Positions 23,931-33,204 are shown, counted from the first letter of the stretch. The stretch: DNA of 64,000 bases from Saccharopolyspora shandongensis (GCF_900106995.1 NZ_FNOK01000017.1:95443-159442), one strand, 5' to 3'. Notes: generated from the letters alone by a model not told the origin. Numbers and translations are program-made.

Positions 23931-25084
23931 GCGCGCTCCTCCAGCGGGAACCGGGCGGACACCGCGAACCCGCCGTCGGCGCTCGGTTCGGCCGCGAACG
24001 AGCCGTCGAGCAGCTCGACGCGTTCCCGCAGGCCGACGAGCCCCATGCCGCTGCCGGGCAGCGGCTCGACCAGTGTCCGCGGCGCTTCGTTGATCACGTC
24101 GACCTCCAGAACCGAGTCCAGGTAACGCAATTCGACATCGGTGCGAGCCGTTCCGGCGTGCTTGTGGACGTTGGTGAGCGCCTCCTGCACCACCCGGTAC
24201 ACGGCCTGCTCCACCAGGGCGGGCAGCGGCTGCGGTGCCCCTTCGTCGTGCCGGTGCACCGGGATGCCGGCTTCCCGGGACCGATCGAGCAGGCCGTCGA
24301 GGTCCACCAGCGTCGGCTGCGGCCCGAGGCGGGCGTCCGAGGTCGCGCTCTTGAGGACGCCGATGGAATCCCTGAGCTGCGCCAAGGCTTCCCGGCCGGT
24401 GGTGCGGATGAGCTCGGCGGTCGCGGCGGTGCCCGGGTCCGCGGCGTTGACCTCCAGCCCGCCCGCGTGCAGCACCATCAGCGACACCCGGTGGGCGACG
24501 GCGTCGTGCATGTCCCGGGCGATTCGCGCCCGCTCCTGCATCCGCGCCTGCTCCGCGCGGGCGGCCTGCTCGCGCTCCAGCTGAACGCTGCGCTCGCGGA
24601 GGCCCTCCAGCACGTCGTGGCGGGAGCGGTTCCACAGGCCGAGCACGAATGGCAGCGCGACGAACAAGCCGACGCCGCCGAGAGCGGACAGCATGTCGCC
24701 CAGTGCCAGATCCGCTCGCCCGAAGGCCAGGCCGATCGCCGTCGGCAGGAGCACCGCCGCGCTCGCCACCGCGAAGCAGCCGATCAGCCACCGCGTTTCA
24801 CGGATCGTGCGGGCGGCGAGGTACGAGCCGACGCACAGCGCTACCCAGGCCGATATCAGCAGCCAGGCCCCCAGCCCGATCGCGATCGTCGGCCAGGGCG
24901 TGCGCGGCAGCAGCAGAACGCAGATCACCGATGCGGCCGCCAGCACGGCGGACAGCAGGACGCCGAAGATCGGCGGCGCGCCGGAAATCGCTAGCTGGTA
25001 AGGGATCGGGCCGCCGCTGACCGGCACGAACGTCCCCGCCGCGACCACCGCCGCCAGCAGCACCACTTGCATGCGCTTCGCCAC
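23927..25084 (-). CDS. NarL-type sensor histidine kinase (HisKA_3)
   Basis: The 385-residue kinase has about five or six membrane helices in its first 160 residues, then a coiled coil and the HisKA_3 motif ERARIARDMHDAVAHRVSLM (phospho-His in RDMHD). A short ATPase domain follows with EALTNVHKHAG (N box) and GSGMGLVGLRERVELL (G box). The start is uncertain: GTG at 25084 or ATG at 25072, neither with a strong ribosome site. A small extracellular part suggests intramembrane sensing, for example of membrane-active compounds. It is coupled to the response regulator downstream. Confidence 0.9.
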   Translation of the reverse strand: MAKRMQVVLLAAVVAAGTFVPVSGGPIPYQLAISGAPPIFGVLLSAVLAAASVICVLLLPRTPWPTIAIGLGAWLLISAWVALCVGSYLAARTIRETRWLIGCFAVASAAVLLPTAIGLAFGRADLALGDMLSALGGVGLFVALPFVLGLWNRSRHDVLEGLRERSVQLEREQAARAEQARMQERARIARDMHDAVAHRVSLMVLHAGGLEVNAADPGTAATAELIRTTGREALAQLRDSIGVLKSATSDARLGPQPTLVDLDGLLDRSREAGIPVHRHDEGAPQPLPALVEQAVYRVVQEALTNVHKHAGTARTDVELRYLDSVLEVDVINEAPRTLVEPLPGSGMGLVGLRERVELLDGSFAAEPSADGGFAVSARFPLEERA

Positions 25085-25216
25085 ACCACGACCGTAGCCG
25101 GGCCGGTTCGCTGCGGCGTCCCACCGAAGTTCAGGCCTGGCGTAACCAAAGTTAGCGCCGGTCGTGGCCTTTCCGGTGACGCGCGGGAGCGGCCCGGGCG
25201 CGCACGATGCCGTGCC

Positions 25217-25963
25217 ATGACATCGAAATCGGCCGTCCGGGCAACGGGCCTGGCGAAGCACTACGGCGCGGGAGGTTCCCGGGTGACCGCGCTCGCGGGC
25301 ATCGACGTGGCGTTCCGGCACGGCGAGCTCACCGCGATCATGGGCCCGTCCGGCTCCGGCAAGTCGACCCTGCTGCACTGCGTCGCGGGCCTGGACGAGC
25401 CCGACGAGGGCCGGGTGTGGATCGGCGACACCGAACTCACCGGCCTGCGCGACGACGCGCTGACCATGCTCCGCCGGGACCGCGTGGGATTCGTGTTCCA
25501 GGCCTACAACCTGCTGCCCGCGCTCACCGCGCTGGAGAACATCACGCTGCCGTTCGACCTCGCGGGTCGCAAGCCCGACCGGGACGTGCTGCGGAAGGTC
25601 GTCGAGGCGGTCGACTTGCAGGACCGGCTGCACCACCGGCCCAGCCAGCTCTCCGGCGGCCAGCAGCAGCGAGTGGCGTGCGCACGAGCCCTGGTCATCC
25701 GGCCCGAGGTGGTCTTCGCCGACGAGCCGACCGGCGCCCTGGATTCAGCGACCGCCGCGGAGCTGCTCGGGTTCCTGCGCCGCAGCGTCGACGAGCTCGG
25801 GCAGGCCGTCGTGCTGGTGACCCACGAACCGAGCGTCGCCGCGCACGCCGACCGCGTGCTGTTCCTCAAGGACGGCCGGATCGTGGACGAGATCTCCGCG
25901 CCGACGTCCGACAGCGTGCTGGAGCGCATGAAGTCGATGGAGAGGACCGCATCCCGATGCTGA
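25217..25963 (+). CDS. ABC transporter ATP-binding protein (MacB/LolD type)
   Basis: This 248-residue ATPase has Walker A GPSGSGKSTLLHCVAGLDEP, a Q-loop in FVFQAYNLLPALTALENI, signature LSGGQQQRVACARAL, Walker B VVFADEPTGALD and an H-loop in VLVTHEP. GALDSAT is characteristic of the LolD/MacB/FtsE-like exporter branch, which pairs with FtsX-like permeases. The stop overlaps the permease ATG region (ATGCTGA). It is divergent from the two-component system, which probably controls it. Confidence 0.93.
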   Translation: MTSKSAVRATGLAKHYGAGGSRVTALAGIDVAFRHGELTAIMGPSGSGKSTLLHCVAGLDEPDEGRVWIGDTELTGLRDDALTMLRRDRVGFVFQAYNLLPALTALENITLPFDLAGRKPDRDVLRKVVEAVDLQDRLHHRPSQLSGGQQQRVACARALVIRPEVVFADEPTGALDSATAAELLGFLRRSVDELGQAVVLVTHEPSVAAHADRVLFLKDGRIVDEISAPTSDSVLERMKSMERTASRC

Positions 25964-28458
25964 GGACCATGCTGCGCGACCTGCTCGCGCACCGGGCGCG
26001 GCTGGCGATGGCGCTGTTCGCCATCGCGCTCGGCGTGGCCGCGACGGTCGGGAGCTGGGTGGTCACCGATTCCATCGCGGCCACCCTCGCCGCCCGCGAA
26101 ATCCGTCACGACGTCGGCGTTTCCGTGCAAAGCCCCAGCAAGGAGCCGGTGCTCGCGACCGCGGACCGGGACCGGCTGGCCGCGGTGCCGGGGGTGGCGC
26201 GCGCCGAGGGGGTGATCGTCGGCCGGGCGGGGATCGTCGGCCGCGACGGCAAGCTCGTCCAGACCGGCACGGTCCTGGACCGGGCGGGCACGAACTGGAG
26301 CGGCGGCGAGCGCTTCGAGCTAGTGGCGGGCCGCCCGCCCGCCGGGCCGGGGCAGGTCGCGTTGAACGCGTCGGAGGCGCGGACCGCCGGGCTCGCCGTG
26401 GGCGATACCGGGCGAATCCTGCTGTCCGAGGGGAAGGTCGACGAGGCCGAGGTGACCGGGCTGTTCGGCTATCGCCAACTAGGTCCGGAGTCCATAGTGG
26501 ACTCCAATGATCCCTCGGATGCGGTGCCGGTCGTGGCCTACGACCCAGCGACCGCGGCGAGCCTGCTCGGCGACCGCTTCCACCGCATCGAGCTGACCGG
26601 CGCGGATCCCGGAGCGATCGAGAACGCCGTGCGCGCACTGGTCCCCGACGACCTCCACGTGACGACCGGCCGCGCCCTGGCCGACGCGCTCGCCGAGCAG
26701 TCGGCCGCCGACGTGCAGGACCTCCGGGTGACGATGCTGCCGTTCGCGGCGGTCGTGCTGCTGGTCGGCATGTTCGTCATCGCCAACACCTTCGCGGTGC
26801 TGGTGACCCAGCGGACCCGCCAGTTCGCCCTGCTGCGCGCCGTCGGCGCCCGGAAGCGGCAGGTCAGGGTGGGAATCGCCGCCGAAGCTGTGGCGCTCGG
26901 CGTGGCGGGCGGCACGATCGGCACGCTGGCCGGGGTGGCGATCGCCCCGCCGCTGCTCTCGGCGCTGCGCCCGGACGACGAAGTCGCGTTCACCGTCAGC
27001 CCGTTCGCCGTCCTGCTCGGCTACGCCGTCGCAGTGCTGGTGACGGTGCTGGCCGCCAACGGCTCCGCGCGGCGCGCGGCCGCCGTGCCGCCCGTCGCGG
27101 CGCTGCGCCTGGACGCGGTCGTGCCGCGAGGGGTCAAGCGCAGCAGGAACTTCCTCGGTCTCGGCTGCCTCCTCGTCGCCGCCGGGCTGATCGCCGCCAC
27201 GGCGGATCCCAGCTCGTCGAACGCCGCGCGGATCATCGCGCTGGTGGGCGCGGTAATCGGCGTGATCGGGGTGATCGTGCTCGCGCCGCAGCTCGCGGAG
27301 TTGGTGCTGCGCCCGCTCGCGCGGACCTTCGCGAGGTCGGGGCCTGCCACGCGGCTCGGGCTGCGCAACGCGGCGGGCGATCCGCGGCGCACCGCGGGCA
27401 CGGCGACGGCGATCACCATCGGATTGGCCCTGGTGTGCTCGTTCGCGACGATCAGCTCGACGTTCGCCACACTGATCGCCTCGACGACCCGCGCGAACCT
27501 GCCGGACCGGACGACGGTCCTGCAGTCCGCCGCCGGCGGCGAATCCGCGCTCAGCCCGGCCGAGCTGCGCAAGGCCGCCGGCCTGCCGGGCGTCACCGAG
27601 GTGGCGGGGAGCCGCGACGTGCTCATCAAGCTCGCGTACCCGGGCGGCGAGACAGTGCGGCGGATCTCGGCGATCGAACCCGCCGCCCTGGGCACGGTGC
27701 TCACGCCGAAGCTGATCGCGGGCAGCACGGATCTCTCGCGCGGCGTGGTCGTTTCGCAGAACCAGGCCGACATGCTGGGCCTGCGGATGAACGACGAGGT
27801 CACCCTGGAACTGGACGCCAAGACCTCGGTCACGCAGCGCGTGGTGGGCGTCTACGACGCGACGGAACTGGGGGCGAGCCTCTTCCTGGACGTCGGCCTG
27901 GCGCCCGAATCCCTGCGCAAGCAGGTCACGACGGTGTACGCCGCCGGGCCCGATCCCGCCGCCGCGCGGCAGAGCATCGAGGACGCCTTCCACGACCGGC
28001 CGGACGTGACCATCGGCGACCGGGAGTCGATGGTCCGGGAGGGCGTCGACCAGCAGGCGTTCGCCTTCGCCCTGATGTACGCCATGTTCGGCGTCGCGAT
28101 CGTCATCGCGGTGTTCGGCGTCGTGAACACGCTGATGCTCTCGGTCGCGGAGCGCACCCGCGAGATCGGCGTGTTCCGCGCGGTGGGCGCGACGCGGCTG
28201 CTGGTGCGCCGGACGATCCGGGTGGAGAGCGCGGTGGTGTCGATCTTCGGCGCGCTGCTCGGGGTGCTGGTGGGCGTCCCGGTGGGGGCGGTGATGCAGC
28301 ACGCGATGTTCGGCCAGCGCCTGTGGGACTTCACGATGCCGACCGAGGTCATCGCGGCGTCCCTGGTGGCGATCGCGATCTGCGCGGTGCTGGCGGCGAT
28401 GTGGCCGGCCCGCCGAGCGGCCAGGACCGACGTCCTGACAGCGATAGCCACGGAGTGA
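25957..28458 (+). CDS. FtsX-like ABC transporter permease
   Basis: This 833-residue permease has two FtsX repeats. The N-terminal helix (about 15-40) is followed by a large extracellular domain, then three helices near residues 265-375 including FVIANTFAVLVTQRTRQFAL LRAVGA, and a second outer domain. A final helix triplet ends with FGVVNTLMLSVAERTREIGV FRAVGAT. The fourfold-plus-fourfold helix layout with two outer domains matches mechanotransmission exporters for peptides or antibiotics (BceB/MacB-like group). Substrate unknown; association with a NarL-type two-component system suggests drug or envelope-stress response. Confidence 0.92.
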   Translation: MLRTMLRDLLAHRARLAMALFAIALGVAATVGSWVVTDSIAATLAAREIRHDVGVSVQSPSKEPVLATADRDRLAAVPGVARAEGVIVGRAGIVGRDGKLVQTGTVLDRAGTNWSGGERFELVAGRPPAGPGQVALNASEARTAGLAVGDTGRILLSEGKVDEAEVTGLFGYRQLGPESIVDSNDPSDAVPVVAYDPATAASLLGDRFHRIELTGADPGAIENAVRALVPDDLHVTTGRALADALAEQSAADVQDLRVTMLPFAAVVLLVGMFVIANTFAVLVTQRTRQFALLRAVGARKRQVRVGIAAEAVALGVAGGTIGTLAGVAIAPPLLSALRPDDEVAFTVSPFAVLLGYAVAVLVTVLAANGSARRAAAVPPVAALRLDAVVPRGVKRSRNFLGLGCLLVAAGLIAATADPSSSNAARIIALVGAVIGVIGVIVLAPQLAELVLRPLARTFARSGPATRLGLRNAAGDPRRTAGTATAITIGLALVCSFATISSTFATLIASTTRANLPDRTTVLQSAAGGESALSPAELRKAAGLPGVTEVAGSRDVLIKLAYPGGETVRRISAIEPAALGTVLTPKLIAGSTDLSRGVVVSQNQADMLGLRMNDEVTLELDAKTSVTQRVVGVYDATELGASLFLDVGLAPESLRKQVTTVYAAGPDPAAARQSIEDAFHDRPDVTIGDRESMVREGVDQQAFAFALMYAMFGVAIVIAVFGVVNTLMLSVAERTREIGVFRAVGATRLLVRRTIRVESAVVSIFGALLGVLVGVPVGAVMQHAMFGQRLWDFTMPTEVIAASLVAIAICAVLAAMWPARRAARTDVLTAIATE

Positions 28459-28478
28459 CCCCAAGGTCCAGCTGGGCC

Positions 28479-28522
28479 TCGTGAGTGTTTTGGAGCGCGA
28501 TGACACTCCAAAACACTCACGA
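28479..28522. repeat. CGTGAGTGTTTTGG hairpin (dispersed, terminator-like)
   Basis: TCGTGAGTGTTTTGGAG (28479-28495) and CTCCAAAACACTCACGA (28506-28522) pair perfectly over 17 bp with a 10-nt loop, between the convergent permease and flavin-oxidoreductase genes. A second member with changed but still pairing bases is at 54184-54229. It probably acts as a bidirectional terminator. Confidence 0.75.
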
Positions 28523-28560
28523 CCTCGCCGCGCGGTCCTGACACTTCCGGGTGGAGGTGG

Positions 28561-28622
28561 CGTTTTCGCGCGAAAACGGCGCCGCCACGCGTGCGAAACG
28601 CCGGTTTCGCGCGAAAACGGCG
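28561..28622. repeat. GCGAAAAC palindromes, second locus
   Basis: CGTTTTCGCGCGAAAACG (28561-28578) is a perfect 18-bp palindrome. About 20 bp further, CCGGTTTCGCGCGAAAACGG is a near-identical second unit. This is the same family as at 18989-19080, again in an intergenic region. Confidence 0.7.
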
Positions 28623-28736
28623 CACCTCATGTCACGAACCCCGAGCAGGGCTGGCGCGGTGACCTCCCCCATCCCGGTGACCGGGCGCGACATGCCCCGA
28701 CACACACGTGCCCGGTCTCCGGTTCTTCGCGACGGG

Positions 28737-29801
28737 TCAGACTCGGCGGGCTCGCTCGTACTGCTTCGGCCAGATGTTGTCCGCGTGCAGCGCGTCGGCC
28801 GCGCGCAGCGGCCAGTGCGGGTCGCGCAGGAGTTCGCGGCCGAGCAGGACCGCGTCCGCCGACCCCGACGAGACGATCTCTTCCGCCTGCTCCGGCGAGG
28901 TGATCAGGCCGACCGCCGCCGTCGGGACGTTCGCCTCCGCGCGGATCTGCCGGGCGAATCGCACCTGGTAGCCCGCGCCGATCGGGATGTCCGCCTTCGG
29001 CACCGCGCCGCCGGTCGACGCGTCGACGAGGTCCACCCCGCGCTCCGCCAGCAGCCCGGCCAGCCGGACCGAGTCCTCGCCGGTCCAGCCGCCCTCGGCC
29101 CAGTCGGTCGCCGAGAGGCGGGCGAGCAGCGGCCGGTCCGCGGGCCAGGCCGCGCGCACCGCGTCGGTGATCTCCAGCAGCACCCGCACGCGGTTCTCGA
29201 AGTCGCCGCCGTAGCGGTCGGTCCGGTCGTTGACCAGCGGCGAGTAGAACTGGTGCGCCAGGTAGCCGTGCGCGAAGTGCAGCTCGATCACGTCGAAGTC
29301 CGCCGCCTCGGCCCGGCGCGCGGCCGCGGCGAACTGCTCGGGCAGCTCGGCGATCTCGGCCTCGGTCAGCGCGCGCGGCGCGGGCAGGTTGCCGAAGGCG
29401 TTGCCGGTCGAGCTGACCGTCTCCCAGCCGCCCTCGGACGCCGGCACCGCATTGCTGCCTTCCCACGGCGGGGTCGTGGACGCCTTGCGCCCGGCGTGCG
29501 CGAGCTGCACACCGGTCGCCGCGCCCTGCGCGTGCAGGAAGTCGTTGATCCGCCGCCACGCCGCGACCTGGTCGTCGTTCCACAGCCCGGTGTCCCCAGG
29601 GCTGATCCGGCCTTCCGGGACCACCGCGGTCGCCTCGGTGATGATCAGTCCGGCCCCGCCGGTGGCGAACTGGCCGAGGTGCACCAGGTGCCAGTCGCCG
29701 GGCAGGCCGTCGACGGCCGAGTACTGGCACATCGGCGCGACCCACACGCGGTTGCGGACGACGACGTCGCGAAGCTTGATCGGTTCGAAGAGATGACTCA
29801 C
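28737..29801 (-). CDS. NADH:flavin oxidoreductase, old yellow enzyme (YqjM class)
   Basis: This 354-residue OYE TIM-barrel protein has RVWVAPMCQYSAVDG near the N-terminus with the class-defining Cys of the thermophilic-like/YqjM group. GVQLAHAGRKA is an FMN contact, and ELHFAHGYLAHQFYSPLVN DRTD contains the His pair that binds the enone carbonyl. The C-terminal phosphate site is SADAVLLGREL. It reduces activated C=C bonds with NAD(P)H. The TetR gene next to it, on the same strand and 66 bp upstream, may control it. Confidence 0.93.
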   Translation of the reverse strand: MSHLFEPIKLRDVVVRNRVWVAPMCQYSAVDGLPGDWHLVHLGQFATGGAGLIITEATAVVPEGRISPGDTGLWNDDQVAAWRRINDFLHAQGAATGVQLAHAGRKASTTPPWEGSNAVPASEGGWETVSSTGNAFGNLPAPRALTEAEIAELPEQFAAAARRAEAADFDVIELHFAHGYLAHQFYSPLVNDRTDRYGGDFENRVRVLLEITDAVRAAWPADRPLLARLSATDWAEGGWTGEDSVRLAGLLAERGVDLVDASTGGAVPKADIPIGAGYQVRFARQIRAEANVPTAAVGLITSPEQAEEIVSSGSADAVLLGRELLRDPHWPLRAADALHADNIWPKQYERARRV

Positions 29802-29867
29802 GACCAGCTCCGACGCCCTGGCGGAACGAGGTATTCCGAGGCTCCGGCCATCTCACAATCCGGGCGC

Positions 29868-30404
29868 TCAGAGCGAGCGCAGCAGATCCTCGAAGGCGGC
29901 CTCGACGCGGTCGGTGTCGCCGGTGGCGAGCAGGTCGAGCAGCAGGCCGCGCAGCGCCGCGAGAGCCAGCGTCGCCTCGGCGTCGGAGCCGCCGAGCGCC
30001 TGTCGGAGCCGGGGCAACCACTCGCGGACGCTCGCCTCGCCGAAGCCGTCCCAGGCGCCGCCGTGGGCGTGCAGCGAGCGGGCGTAGCTCTCGAAGAAGA
30101 ACCGGATGATGTTGTGGTGCGCCGGATCGCTGAGCCACCGCCACAGGGCGCGCAGCACCTCGGTCGGGTCCGAGCAGTCGCCGATGGTGTCGGCGAGGAG
30201 CTGGAGCTGGATGTCGCGGGCGTGCCGGTGCACCTCCCGCACCAGCTCTTCCTTGGAGCCGAAGAAGTACAGCAGCATCCGTGGGCTGGAGCCGACCGCC
30301 GCTGCCAGCGGCCGCAGCGACACCTCGGAGAGCCCGTGCGTCGCGGAGTAGTCCAGGAGTTTCGCGAGCAGTTCGCCGCGGCGGCCGTCGTCCCGCTGGG
30401 TCAT
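29868..30404 (-). CDS. TetR-family regulator
   Basis: The 178-residue regulator has an N-terminal HTH LLDYSATHGLSEVSLRPLAA AVGSSPRMLLYFFGSKEELV (about 15-55) and a helical ligand domain. It is divergent from the GNAT gene. A perfect inverted repeat TGAAAC-N4-GTTTCA lies in the 77-bp gap, the obvious autoregulatory operator. Candidate targets: itself, the flavin oxidoreductase downstream and the acetyltransferase. Confidence 0.9.
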   Translation of the reverse strand: MTQRDDGRRGELLAKLLDYSATHGLSEVSLRPLAAAVGSSPRMLLYFFGSKEELVREVHRHARDIQLQLLADTIGDCSDPTEVLRALWRWLSDPAHHNIIRFFFESYARSLHAHGGAWDGFGEASVREWLPRLRQALGGSDAEATLALAALRGLLLDLLATGDTDRVEAAFEDLLRSL

Positions 30405-30448
30405 CGTCGCCCTCTGTTCCGCTGCTGGTCAGGCTGCTAGCCTACGAG

Positions 30449-30464
30449 TGAAACGACTGTTTCA
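30449..30464. promoter_or_regulatory. TetR operator TGAAAC-GACT-GTTTCA
   Basis: This is a perfect 6-bp inverted repeat with a 4-nt spacer, extended by G/C on both sides, centred between the divergent TetR (30404) and GNAT (30482) starts. Its size and position fit a TetR dimer site that would repress both promoters. Confidence 0.65.
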
Positions 30465-30481
30465 GTCTACTGGAGTCGCGC

Positions 30482-30994
30482 ATGTCGCCCAAGATCAGCA
30501 TCCGGATCGGCCCGCGCCCCGGCGACCTGGGCACCGTGCTCGCCATGCACGGCGAGCTCTACGCGCGGGAGCACGACTTCGACGAGCGCTTCGAGGCGCA
30601 CGTCGCGCACGGTCTCGCGACCTTCGCCGCCGCCTTGGGCGAAGCCCGGGACGAGCCGGGCGCCGAACCCGGCTGGCTGTGGGTCGCCGAGTGCGGCAGC
30701 GACGTCGTAGGCACCGTCGCGCTGACCGACGAAGGCGACGGCGTCGCGCAGCTCCGCTGGTTCCTGGTCGATCCGGCCGCGCGGGGTGCCGGGGTCGGCC
30801 GGAAGTTGTTGCACGCCGTGCTCGATCACGCGCGCGGCCGAGGCTTCGAGCGGGTGAAGCTGTGGACGGTCGACTCGCTGGAATCGGCCGCCAGGCTGTA
30901 CCGGGAAGCGGGATTCCGCTGCACCGAGCGAAATCCCGTCCGGCAGTGGGGTCAGCGGCTCGACGAGCTGCGGTACGACCTCGAACTGGGGTGA
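30482..30994 (+). CDS. GNAT-family N-acetyltransferase
   Basis: This 170-residue GNAT-fold protein carries LRWFLVDPAARGAGVGRKLL near residues 97-116, including the acetyl-CoA binding (R/Q)xxGxG/A motif (RGAGVG). It ends with ARLYREAGFRCTERNPVRQW, the usual YxxxGF element. In some families such proteins are fused to or encoded near MarR/TetR regulators and modify small molecules. Acceptor unknown. It is followed at 30999 by a very small gene. Confidence 0.88.
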   Translation: MSPKISIRIGPRPGDLGTVLAMHGELYAREHDFDERFEAHVAHGLATFAAALGEARDEPGAEPGWLWVAECGSDVVGTVALTDEGDGVAQLRWFLVDPAARGAGVGRKLLHAVLDHARGRGFERVKLWTVDSLESAARLYREAGFRCTERNPVRQWGQRLDELRYDLELG

Positions 30995-30998
30995 CGGC

Positions 30999-31172
30999 AT
31001 GCGGACCGAAAGCTGGCTGCGCGCGCTTGTCGAGCACGTGCGGACGATGAACGACCTGTACGACCGCTATCTGTTGGCCTGGCCACCGCAACCGGAGCCG
31101 CTGCACTGGGTCCGCCGTGGCGGCACCTGGATCCTCCGCGGCGAGGTGCTCCCCGGGCAACGCCCCGACTGA
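30999..31172 (+). CDS. Small hypothetical protein, 57 residues
   Basis: The ATG lies 5 nt after the GNAT stop. The product begins MRTESWLRALVEHVRTMNDL and continues with YDRYLLAWPPQPEPLHWVRR before a GGTWILRGEVLPG end. G/C-rich third codon positions and tight spacing behind the GNAT gene support a real gene. I recognise no family. Confidence 0.55.
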   Translation: MRTESWLRALVEHVRTMNDLYDRYLLAWPPQPEPLHWVRRGGTWILRGEVLPGQRPD

Positions 31173-31199
31173 CCCGCAGCGGCCCACGCTCCCGGCTGA

Positions 31200-33056
31200 T
31201 CAGCCCAGGTCGGGCTCCGAGCGGAGCTCGATCGAGTCGCCGGGCCGGTGCAGCTCCAGCACGACGAGCTCGTTCTCCCCGGCCCTCCACAATGGACTCG
31301 GTGCGTAGAGCGTGCGCTGCGGGCCGATCGACCAGTAGCGGCCGAGCAGGAAACCGTTCAGCCACACCATGCCCTTCTCCCAGCCGGGCAGCGCCAGGAA
31401 GCCGTCGGCGGGCTCGCCGATCCGCAGCACCGCCCGGTGGAAGGCGGGACCACTCGCGGCGCCGGGCCGGAACCGCAGGCCGGACAGGTCGTCCAGCGGC
31501 AGCGGCCGGATCTCCCAGCCGAACAGGGCCTGCGAGCCGTGCAGGACGCGGTCGGTGATGCCCTTGGGATCGTTGAGCCGATGCCCGTAGTTGATCCGGC
31601 CCCCGGTGTCGACGAGCAGGTCCAGCTGCACCGACTCGCGCGGCACCGGCACCTCCACCGAACCCTTCGGATCGTTGCGGTCGAGCATGCCGAGCAGCTC
31701 GCCATCGGCGAAGACCAGCGCCCGGTCGGCCAACCCTCGCACCCGGAGCCCGGCCGTCTCGCGCGGCCCCTGCACGCGCGTCCGGTAGTGGATCAGCCCG
31801 TACGGCTGGCCCAGCGCCTCCATGTGCACCGGCGCGGGCCGGTGGATCGGCTTGCTGAGCGCGTCGAGGGACTCCAGCAGCCCGACCGCCGCGTTCGGTC
31901 GCACGCGCTGCGCCGGTAGCCGCGGTGGCAGCGCGGGCAACGGCTCGTCCGGAACCTGCGCGTGGCGTGCGATGACCTCGCGGATCCGGTGGAACTTCGC
32001 GGTCAGCTCGCCGGCCTCGCCGATCGGCGCGTCGTAGTCGTAGCTGGTGATCGTGGACTGGTAGGTGCCGTTCTCGTCGTCGAAGTTCGCGCCCGCCCAC
32101 CAACCGAAGTTCGTGCTGCCGACCGCCATGTACAGCGACACGGATGCCCCGGCGGCCAACATCTTCTCGACGTCAGCGGCCGTCTTGACCGGGTCGGTGG
32201 TGTGGTGCGGCTTGCCCCACTGGTCGAACCAGCCGTCCCAGAACTCCGTGCACCACAACGGTCCCTTCGGCTGGTACCGGCGCAGCGCCGCGAACGGCTC
32301 GGTGGGGTCGCCGTCGAAGTTCACGGTAGCGAGCACGTCCGGCAGGTTCCCGCCGCGCAGCATCCACTCCGACGGCCCGTTCGAGCAGAACAGCAGGCTG
32401 TCGATCCCGTTGCCGCGCATGGTGTTCCGCAGGTGGTCCAGGTGCGCCTGGTCGTTGCCGTAGCTGCCGTACTCGTTTTCCACCTGGAACGCGATCACCG
32501 GGCCGCCGCGCGTCGCCTGCAACGGCGCCAGCCGCGGCAGCAGCTCGCCGAACCACTCGTCGACCAGGTCGCGGTAGGCGGGCTCGTCGCAGCGCAGCGG
32601 CAGATCCGGGTCGGCCAGCAGCCAGGCGGGCAGCCCGCCGAAGTCCCACTCCGCGCAGATGTACGGGCCCGGCCGAATGGCGACCTTGAGCCCCACCTCG
32701 GCGGCGGTCTCGACGAACCGGACGAGGTCGCGCCAGCCGGTGAAGTCGACCGCGCCGCGCCGCGGCTCGTGGAAGTTCCAGGCCACGTAGGTGTCCACGG
32801 TGTTCAGGCCGAGCGCGCGCATCCGGGCGAGCCGGTCGCGCCAGTGGTCGGGATGGGTGCGGAAGTAGTGCATCTCGCCGGCGATGATCTGGAACGGCTC
32901 GCCGTCGAGCAGGAACTCGTCGCCGCGCACGGTCAGCCCGGACCGCTGCCGGGCCTGCGCGACGACCCGGTTGGTGCCGACGACCATGCCGCTGCCCAAG
33001 ACGACGCCGCCGAGCGCGATCGAGCCAAGGAATCCCCGCCGGTTAACGCTTCCCAT
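31200..33056 (-). CDS. GH35 beta-galactosidase, Tat-exported
   Basis: The 618-residue glycoside hydrolase begins MGSVNRRGFLGSIALGGVVL, a twin-arginine signal. The GH35 barrel follows: GEMHYFRTHPDHWRDRL, RPGPYICAEWDFGGLPAWLL, the acid/base Glu in AFQVENEYGSYG and the nucleophile Glu in LWCTEFWDGWFDQWG. C-terminal beta-sandwich domains (from about 400) include WLNGFLLGRYWSIGPQRTLY, the jelly-roll sugar-side motif. The ATG at 33056 follows GAGGTGG. It probably releases terminal beta-galactose from polysaccharides outside the cell. No sugar transporter is adjacent. Confidence 0.93.
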   Translation of the reverse strand: MGSVNRRGFLGSIALGGVVLGSGMVVGTNRVVAQARQRSGLTVRGDEFLLDGEPFQIIAGEMHYFRTHPDHWRDRLARMRALGLNTVDTYVAWNFHEPRRGAVDFTGWRDLVRFVETAAEVGLKVAIRPGPYICAEWDFGGLPAWLLADPDLPLRCDEPAYRDLVDEWFGELLPRLAPLQATRGGPVIAFQVENEYGSYGNDQAHLDHLRNTMRGNGIDSLLFCSNGPSEWMLRGGNLPDVLATVNFDGDPTEPFAALRRYQPKGPLWCTEFWDGWFDQWGKPHHTTDPVKTAADVEKMLAAGASVSLYMAVGSTNFGWWAGANFDDENGTYQSTITSYDYDAPIGEAGELTAKFHRIREVIARHAQVPDEPLPALPPRLPAQRVRPNAAVGLLESLDALSKPIHRPAPVHMEALGQPYGLIHYRTRVQGPRETAGLRVRGLADRALVFADGELLGMLDRNDPKGSVEVPVPRESVQLDLLVDTGGRINYGHRLNDPKGITDRVLHGSQALFGWEIRPLPLDDLSGLRFRPGAASGPAFHRAVLRIGEPADGFLALPGWEKGMVWLNGFLLGRYWSIGPQRTLYAPSPLWRAGENELVVLELHRPGDSIELRSEPDLG

Positions 33057-33204
33057 CGCCACCTCTTTTTTCGATATTGCGCGAAATGACCTAGATTTTT
33101 GCAACTTCGAGCATCAATGGGCCAGGGATGTAGCCTGATCGGACTAGCAGCCTCGGGCCGGAAGTCTCTGGCGATCTGTCCCCGCGAGTGCCCATGCTGC
33201 GGAC

